NCBI GenBank assembly: GCA_017542695.1
Contig: JAFXWT010000180.1
Location: 1-11,773 of the forward strand
DNA length: 11,773 nucleotides
Reading direction: 5' to 3'
DNA from: Clostridia bacterium
GTDB lineage: Bacteria > Bacillota_A > Clostridia > Oscillospirales > CAG-272
Shown piece after piece: positions 7,285-11,773 of the stretch. Position 1 is the first letter of the stretch, and each line of letters opens with the position of its first letter. Made by a program: the position numbers and the translations under genes. Below the pieces are notes generated by a model. It did not search any database. It worked only from the letters and a program-made list of their open reading frames with translations, and was not told the origin of the DNA.

Positions 7285-8403
7285 TCAGAACGCCATTCGT
7301 CCCCAACCTTTTTCGGCTTTTTCGTACGGCTCGAGTCCGAGCTTCTCACGGGCGTAGTTGACATAATATATGTAGTTTTCAAGCGGCGTGCCGTTCGTGA
7401 TGCGGTGGTCGAGCCCGAACACGATGCCGCCTTCCTTCATCATCGGCTGCATCTTGTAGTCGATCTCCGCTTTTATTTCTTCTTTCGTGCGGCGCAGAAT
7501 ATGCTTGTCAATGCCTCCGCGGAACGCGATCTTGTGGCCGTATTTCTCTCGGAGCTTGACGATGTCCATATTTCCCGCAGGTTCGCAAGGGTAAAAAATA
7601 TTTACCCCACACTCAATAAACGAATCTATGACGGGGTTCATGTTTCCGTCGCTGTCCTGACAGAACAGTTTCGTGCCGCTCTCGCGCACGATGTCCCAAG
7701 ATGCGAGATAATATGGTTTCAAGAATTCTTCGACGAGATTCGGGCCGATCATCGGCGCGGTTTTGCCCGCCATATCCTCGTGTATTGAAAGCTGATCTAT
7801 TGTTATGTGCTTTGTGATCTTTTGAAGTACTTTCACGTTCGTTTTGGAAATCGTGCCGAGAATATCTCGGATTAGTTCTTCGTCGTCGTAGAAGGCGACG
7901 CAGCAGTTGACCTCGCCCATCAGCTCGCGCAGAATGTCGAACCCGCCGAGAATTTCGGATTTTATAAGCGTACCTTCGCTTTGAAATTTTTTCGCTTTTT
8001 CGATCATATCATCTGTGATGCGCTCGTCCGAATATTCAAACATATGCTTGATTTTAAGCCAATCGTCCATAGTTTCGACGGGATAAGTCTGGGGCAAGGG
8101 AATGGTCGCTGTGGCTTTCGCCATTTTCATTTTTCTGCCGTAGTGGTCTATGAATATGTAGTAGTCGGCGCTGTCTTCGATCACAATGTCTTTCGGACGA
8201 TGGATCGAGTCGAGTTCGCCGAGCTGATAGTACGGAACGTAGTCGAATGCAAAGCCGCGCATCGCTATCATTTCTTCCGTCGCGCCCTGCGCGCGCCACT
8301 CATTGTCAAGCCCGATGATAGGACCGAATAACTCGGAAAACATCGGGCGCACACCGCCTGCATACGACATCAGATCAACATATTGTTTTGCAGTGTATTT
8401 CAT
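7285..8403 (-). CDS. Uroporphyrinogen decarboxylase (UroD) family protein, not HemE
   Basis: This 372-residue protein is a UroD-superfamily TIM barrel. Recognisable segments are IHEDMAGKTAPMIGP (207-221), QDSDGN (249-254), the barrel strand FRGGIDK (294-300) and GIVFGLDHRITNGTPLENY (326-344). True HemE has an N-terminal RQAGRY motif that binds the porphyrin, and it is absent here, so a haem role is unlikely. The superfamily also includes zinc-dependent methyltransferases such as MtaA and MtbA. Where many relatives have a histidine before the SDGN segment, this protein has D250, and C248 and C272 lie nearby. No corrinoid protein is adjacent. GGAGG (8409-8413) lies 5 nt before the ATG. The gene follows tagA by 20 nt and is co-transcribed with it. 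Substrate and reaction are unknown; a small-molecule methyltransferase or decarboxylase is possible. Confidence 0.83.
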   Translation of the reverse strand: MKYTAKQYVDLMSYAGGVRPMFSELFGPIIGLDNEWRAQGATEEMIAMRGFAFDYVPYYQLGELDSIHRPKDIVIEDSADYYIFIDHYGRKMKMAKATATIPLPQTYPVETMDDWLKIKHMFEYSDERITDDMIEKAKKFQSEGTLIKSEILGGFDILRELMGEVNCCVAFYDDEELIRDILGTISKTNVKVLQKITKHITIDQLSIHEDMAGKTAPMIGPNLVEEFLKPYYLASWDIVRESGTKLFCQDSDGNMNPVIDSFIECGVNIFYPCEPAGNMDIVKLREKYGHKIAFRGGIDKHILRRTKEEIKAEIDYKMQPMMKEGGIVFGLDHRITNGTPLENYIYYVNYAREKLGLEPYEKAEKGWGRMAF

Positions 8404-8423
8404 ATATTCCTCCGAGGTAAATT

Positions 8424-9167
8424 TTATTTACCCATGTTTTTCTTGTATATTTTTGTGTCGCGGAGATACTTTGGAATGACGAGCATCCGTCCGAGTCTAT
8501 TCGGATCTTTAATCAAGCGGTACAGCCATTCCGTGTTTGTTTTGATGAAGAATTCCGGCGCGCGTTTCGCCTTTTCCGCGTATACGTCGATGCTGCCGCC
8601 GAGACAGCAGACAAGGTGCACTGTATCGAGTTTTCCATTATTTTCGCACGCCCATTTTTCCTGAGCGGGCGAGCCGAGACATACGTACAGAGCATCGGCG
8701 CGCGAAGCGTTGATCTTTTCAATGACGCCGTCGTTTTCGGCGCCGATCTTATCGAAATACCCGTCGTTCGTTCCGACGATTTTAAGTCCCTGAAAGCGTT
8801 CGGTCAATTTTTCGGCCGCCGCTTCGGCAACGCCGGGTTTTCCGCCGAGCAGAAAGACGGAATATCCGTTTTCGGCGCAGATTTTCGCAACGTCCGCGCC
8901 GAAGTCGACGCCCGCGACTTTTTCACGCAGCGGCGTACCGAGAATGTTCGATGCTTTTATGACTCCCGCGCCGTCGGGGAGCAAGATGTCCGCGCTTCGA
9001 AGTATCTTCATAAACTCCTCGTCGCGGCTCGCGTTATATGCGATCTCGGCGTTCGGCGTGAAGACGGTGGTAACGCTGTCTTTCGACAGAGCGGCCGCTG
9101 CAAGCGTCGCCGCTTCCACGCGCGTGATATTTGCGAATTCAAGCCCGCGAATATTTATCTTTTCCAC
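8424..9167 (-). CDS. tagA: WecG/TagA/CpsF family glycosyltransferase (GT26)
   Basis: This 247-residue glycosyltransferase is of family GT26. Members add ManNAc or a related sugar to undecaprenyl-linked GlcNAc on the inner face of the membrane, the committed step of wall teichoic acid linkage-unit or related glycan synthesis. T37 in FTPNAE and D65 in LLPDGAG fall at the positions I recall as functionally important in TagA, D65 being the proposed base. Other hallmarks are FLLGGKPG (105-112), GSPAQEKW (165-172) and GGSIDVYAEKAKRAP (190-204). The basic C-terminal tail (213-247, EWLYRLIKDPNRLGR onward) is the membrane-associating appendage of the family. The start is GTG, supported by AGGAGGTG (9172-9179) 6 nt away. 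No other teichoic acid gene is visible, so donor and acceptor are not settled and the symbol is family-level. It is first in an operon with the UroD-family gene. Confidence 0.93.
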   Translation of the reverse strand: MEKINIRGLEFANITRVEAATLAAAALSKDSVTTVFTPNAEIAYNASRDEEFMKILRSADILLPDGAGVIKASNILGTPLREKVAGVDFGADVAKICAENGYSVFLLGGKPGVAEAAAEKLTERFQGLKIVGTNDGYFDKIGAENDGVIEKINASRADALYVCLGSPAQEKWACENNGKLDTVHLVCCLGGSIDVYAEKAKRAPEFFIKTNTEWLYRLIKDPNRLGRMLVIPKYLRDTKIYKKNMGK

Positions 9168-9187
9168 GTTGCACCTCCTGATTTTTT

Positions 9188-9216
9188 ATTATATCATTAT
9201 TTCATTCGGATATCAA
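9188..9216 (-). promoter_or_regulatory. Extended -10 promoter of the tagA/UroD-family operon
   Basis: On the minus strand TTGATA (9211-9216) and TATAAT (9188-9193) are 17 bp apart, with TGA immediately upstream of the -10 forming an extended element. The start site would be near 9181, so the leader is only about 14 nt and the strong ribosome binding site (9172-9179) lies almost at the transcript's 5' end. Confidence 0.82.
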
Positions 9217-9236
9217 CATTATTTTCAAAATCCGAA
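9205..9236. repeat. Inverted repeat flanking the tagA -35 element
   Basis: TTCGGAT (9205-9211) and ATCCGAA (9230-9236) are exact inverted copies separated by 18 bp. They overlap the promoter spacer and the -35 box of the leftward tagA promoter and sit about 20 bp upstream of the divergent rightward promoter. The repeat could be an operator, or it could be chance. No regulator gene is nearby. Confidence 0.35.
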
Positions 9237-9254
9237 CTTTTTTTCGCCAAAATA

Positions 9255-9283
9255 TTGATAATGCCGAAAAAATGTGGTAAAAT
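9255..9283 (+). promoter_or_regulatory. Extended -10 promoter of the hydrolase-gltX-synthetase unit
   Basis: TTGATA (9255-9260) and TAAAAT (9278-9283) are 17 bp apart, and TG at 9275-9276 gives an extended -10. The start site would be near 9290, leaving a roughly 25-nt AT-rich leader before the ATG at 9315. The leader has no strong Shine-Dalgarno and no room for a T-box. Confidence 0.78.
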
Positions 9284-9314
9284 GTAATGTAAATTTTAAT
9301 TAAGATGTAGTTTT

Positions 9315-9884
9315 ATGAATTTTACAGTAAAAACTCTGCTTTTGCCGCCGATTGAAACAAAGTGTTATATTGTTGGCGACGGAAAAGACGCGTTCGTTGT
9401 CGATCCCGCCGAAAACGCAGGCGAGATTTTTAGCGCGGCTGACGACGCGGGTCTTACGATCCGCGCGATTCTTCTCACACACGGGCATTTCGATCACATC
9501 GGCGCGCTTGATAAACTCGTGCGCCTGACGGGCGCGGACGTTTATATCCACGTGCTTGACAAGCCGATGATATCGGACGGCTATCTCAATGTGTCGCGCC
9601 TGTTTTTCGGACGCGATTTAATCGAAAGTTCAGACGCAAAAACGGTCGAAAACGGAGACGTTATAAAAATCGGGAGCATTGATATCCGCGTTATGCACAC
9701 GCCGGGACATACGGCGGGTTCCGTCTGCTACTTTGTCGGCGACGCCGTTTTTACGGGCGATACGCTCTTTGACGGCGGATGCGGGCGCAGCGATCTGCCA
9801 ACGGGCGACGGCGCGGCGCTTCAAAAGTCGCTTGCCGCTCTGAAAGAAAAGATCAAGGGCAAGACGATCTACCCCGGACACTGA
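9315..9884 (+). CDS. Metallo-beta-lactamase-fold hydrolase, glyoxalase II-like, short at the C-terminus
   Basis: This 189-residue metallo-hydrolase of the YqgX/glyoxalase II-like group is probably a cytoplasmic thioester or related hydrolase. All the binuclear metal ligands are present: HGHFDH (H56, H58, D60, H61), TPGHT (H132), TGDTLF (D149) and the final PGH (H189). The reading frame stops directly after H189, so the last metal ligand is the C-terminal residue. Relatives are usually about 205-215 residues and continue with a conserved GPxTT...E...NPF tail that is missing here, with only 25 nt left before gltX. I saw no convincing tail remnant in any frame after the stop. The start lacks a good Shine-Dalgarno (only TTAAGATG-like bases upstream), yet the N-terminus aligns well with the family. 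It is the first gene after its promoter and probably co-transcribed with gltX. Activity despite the lost tail is uncertain. Confidence 0.88.
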   Translation: MNFTVKTLLLPPIETKCYIVGDGKDAFVVDPAENAGEIFSAADDAGLTIRAILLTHGHFDHIGALDKLVRLTGADVYIHVLDKPMISDGYLNVSRLFFGRDLIESSDAKTVENGDVIKIGSIDIRVMHTPGHTAGSVCYFVGDAVFTGDTLFDGGCGRSDLPTGDGAALQKSLAALKEKIKGKTIYPGH

Positions 9885-9909
9885 ATAATAACCGAAAGGA
9901 CAATATAAA

Positions 9910-11583
9910 ATGAACACGATCGACTACGAAAAACTTGCCGAGCTGCTTTTTCCGAACGTCACACAAACGGTCGAAGATATGGAAAAGCTCTATCCGCCGA
10001 GAAACCTTCCCGAAGGGGCTATCGTTTCGCGCCTTGCGCCGAGCCCGACGGGATTCGTTCATCTCGGAAATATAATGCAGGGACTCACGTCCGAGCGTCT
10101 CGCGCACCAGAGCGGCGGCGTGCTTTATCTGCGCGTCGAGGACACGGATGCAAAACGCGAGGTCGCGGGCGCTTCCGAAATGCTTATCGAAATGCTCTCA
10201 CACTACGGGATAATCTTCGACGAGGGCGCGGCTCTCGACGAAAACGGAAAGATCTGCGACAAGGGCGCGTACGGACCATACAAGCAGAGCCAAAGAGCGT
10301 TTATCTACCACGTGTACGCCAAAAAACTCGTCAAAGAGGGAAAGGCGTATCCTTGCTTTTGCACCGAGGAAGAACTTGAACAGTTCCACAATGAGCAGGA
10401 GGCCGAAAAAGCCAACTTCGGCTATTACGGCAAGTGGGCGAAATGGCGCGACAGACCGATCGAGGACATCGAGGCCGCCATTGCCGAGGGCAAAAAATGG
10501 GTGCTTCGCTTCCGCTCGACGGGCAGTATCGAGCACAAGTTCAAATACAACGACCTCATCAAGGGCGAAGTCGACATCACGGAAAACGATATCGACCACG
10601 TTCTGCTCAAAAGCGACGGAATACCGACGTATCACTTCGCGCACGCTGTCGACGATCACTTAATGCGTACGACGCATGTCGTTCGAGGCGACGAATGGCT
10701 GGCGAGTCTTCCGTTCCACATTCAACTTTTCCAGGCGCTCGGGCATAAACTCCCGAAATATGTTCACATCGGCACGCTGATGAAGATGGACGGCACGTCA
10801 AAGCGCAAGCTTTCAAAGCGCAAAGACCCCGAGCTTGCGCTCTCGTACTACAAATCGGAGGGGTATCCGACGGAAAGCGTCGTCGAGTACATTTTAACGA
10901 TACTCAATTCCAATTTCGAGGATTGGCGGCGAGCTAATCCGGACGCGCCGATCGACGATTTCAAGTTCTCGGCGAAGAAAATGAACGCCGCGGGCTCGCT
11001 GTTCGACATTGCGAAGCTCTCCGACGTATCGAAAAACATCATCTCCCGAATGAGCGCGGAAAAAGTATACGACGAAGTCGCCGCGTGGGCGGCGGAATTT
11101 GACAAAGAGTTCTTGAACGAATTTACGCACGCCCCCGACTTTACGAAAGCGGCGCTTTCGATCGGACGCGGCGGAAACAAGCCGCGCAAGGACTTCGCGC
11201 TGTGGAGCGAGGTCAAGGGATATATGGGCTTCTTCTTTGATAAATACTACAACCCGGAGGGCGAATATCCCGAAAACTTTGACAAGGAAACTATCGCGTC
11301 GGCGCTCGAAAAATATCTCGCCGTGTTCGATGAAAAAGACGATCAGACCGCGTGGTTCGACAAGATCAAGGACGTTGCGGAGGCGCTTGGCTTTGCCCGC
11401 GAGACTAAGGAATACAAAGCAAATCCCGACGCTTACCGAGGACACGTCGGGGATATCAGCGCATTCATTCGCGTCGCAGTGACAGGTAAGCAGAATTCGC
11501 CCGATATGTACTCGGTGATGCAGGTGCTCGGCGGCGAAAAGGTCAGAGAAAGAATTTCATATCAGATAAGGAGACTCAAATAA
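9910..11583 (+). CDS. gltX: Glutamyl-tRNA synthetase
   Basis: This 557-residue class Ib synthetase charges glutamate onto tRNA-Glu. The HIGH-type motif is HLGN (51-54) within RLAPSPTGFVHLG, and the KMSKS-type motif is KLSKR (300-304). RVEDTD (75-80) is typical of GluRS, whereas GlnRS has a DDTN-like sequence, which separates the two enzymes. About 38 residues precede the catalytic core, which in most GluRS begins almost at residue 1; this and the overall length match a clostridial subtype of about 550 residues. Whether it also mischarges tRNA-Gln for the GatCAB route cannot be read from the sequence. AAAGGA (9895-9900) lies 9 nt before the ATG. The hydrolase gene ends 25 nt upstream, and the next synthetase begins 1 nt after the stop. 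Confidence 0.95.
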   Translation: MNTIDYEKLAELLFPNVTQTVEDMEKLYPPRNLPEGAIVSRLAPSPTGFVHLGNIMQGLTSERLAHQSGGVLYLRVEDTDAKREVAGASEMLIEMLSHYGIIFDEGAALDENGKICDKGAYGPYKQSQRAFIYHVYAKKLVKEGKAYPCFCTEEELEQFHNEQEAEKANFGYYGKWAKWRDRPIEDIEAAIAEGKKWVLRFRSTGSIEHKFKYNDLIKGEVDITENDIDHVLLKSDGIPTYHFAHAVDDHLMRTTHVVRGDEWLASLPFHIQLFQALGHKLPKYVHIGTLMKMDGTSKRKLSKRKDPELALSYYKSEGYPTESVVEYILTILNSNFEDWRRANPDAPIDDFKFSAKKMNAAGSLFDIAKLSDVSKNIISRMSAEKVYDEVAAWAAEFDKEFLNEFTHAPDFTKAALSIGRGGNKPRKDFALWSEVKGYMGFFFDKYYNPEGEYPENFDKETIASALEKYLAVFDEKDDQTAWFDKIKDVAEALGFARETKEYKANPDAYRGHVGDISAFIRVAVTGKQNSPDMYSVMQVLGGEKVRERISYQIRRLK

Positions 11584-11584
11584 T

Positions 11585-11773
11585 ATGGAAAGACCGGTTT
11601 TTCCCAAAAGAGCGCTTATTACGGCGGGAATGCCGTACGGCTCAAAGGAGCTTCACTTCGGGCACGTCGGAGGCGTGTTCGTTCATGCCGACTGCTTCGC
11701 GCGCTTTCTGCGCGACCGCATCGGTGGCGAAAACGTGATCTTCGTTTCGGGAACCGACTGCTATGGCTCTCCG
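11585..11773 (+). CDS. metG: Methionyl-tRNA synthetase-like class I ligase, 5' part only
   Basis: Sixty-three codons are visible before the window ends, with no stop. The peptide carries a class I HIGH-type motif HFGH (24-27) in ITAGMPYGSKELHFGH and ends in FVSGTDCYGSP (53-63), which corresponds to the GTDEHG/ADDAHG segment of MetRS. The ATG comes 1 nt after the gltX stop, and its Shine-Dalgarno AAGGAG (11568-11573) lies inside the gltX end, so the two synthetases are transcriptionally and probably translationally coupled. Clostridia can carry a second, MetRS-like class I ligase of this kind, so it may be a paralogue rather than the main MetRS. Most of the protein, including KMSKS and the anticodon domain, lies outside the window. 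Confidence 0.85.
   Translation, partial: MERPVFPKRALITAGMPYGSKELHFGHVGGVFVHADCFARFLRDRIGGENVIFVSGTDCYGSP

Noticed and set aside
9882..9909. A frameshift hiding the missing C-terminal tail of the hydrolase
   Set aside because: Reading the bases after the stop in all three frames gives only a few codons before another stop and no convincing match to the GPxTT...NPF tail. In-frame codons ACC GAA AGG ACA (TERT) are too short to count.
1..11773. CRISPR array, insertion sequence, prophage or attachment site
   Set aside because: I saw no regularly spaced repeats, transposase or integrase coding region, or direct repeat of a tRNA 3' end in the window.

Overview
The window looks like ordinary chromosome from a member of the Bacillota, most likely the Clostridia. 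The evidence is strong AGGAGG-type ribosome binding sites, extended sigma-A promoters with 17-bp spacers, tRNAs that closely resemble their Bacillus counterparts and encode CCA, a single-chain GlyRS, RuvX, a WecG/TagA/CpsF-family glycosyltransferase, an approximately 550-residue GluRS and a presequence-protease-like M16C peptidase. Coding DNA is moderately GC-rich and rich in CG dinucleotides, while the spacers are very AT-rich. I see no mobile element, CRISPR array, phage gene or sign of recent transfer. Nearly every base is assigned to a gene, promoter or terminator.

Layout. (a) 1-40 holds a leftward promoter for a gene beyond the left edge. (b) 70-324 is a leftward tRNA unit with a near-consensus promoter, tRNA-Ile2(CAT), a small hairpin, tRNA-Trp(CCA) and an intrinsic terminator. 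(c) 391-4264 is a rightward two-gene operon. Its first gene is a thioredoxin-reductase-like flavoprotein whose NADPH-binding motifs are missing, and its second is a 969-residue zinc peptidase. A perfect palindrome lies inside the promoter, and a bidirectional terminator closes the unit. (d) 9216-4276 runs leftward: a TagA-family glycosyltransferase and a UroD-family protein, then a second promoter, a degenerate PfkB-family protein, ruvX and glyQS. No terminator is visible between these two blocks, so they may be partly co-transcribed. (e) 9255-11773 runs rightward: a metallo-beta-lactamase-fold hydrolase that ends at its last metal ligand, gltX, and the first 63 codons of a MetRS-like class I synthetase.

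Together the region is dominated by translation (two tRNAs and three aminoacyl-tRNA synthetases), with thiol redox, peptide turnover, cell-envelope glycan and DNA-maintenance genes between. I did not find a clear new multi-gene system. The points most worth a second look are the apparently pyridine-nucleotide-independent thioredoxin reductase and its coupling to the peptidase, the probable PfkB pseudokinase upstream of ruvX-glyQS, the shortened hydrolase, and the UroD-family protein that is not HemE and sits beside tagA.
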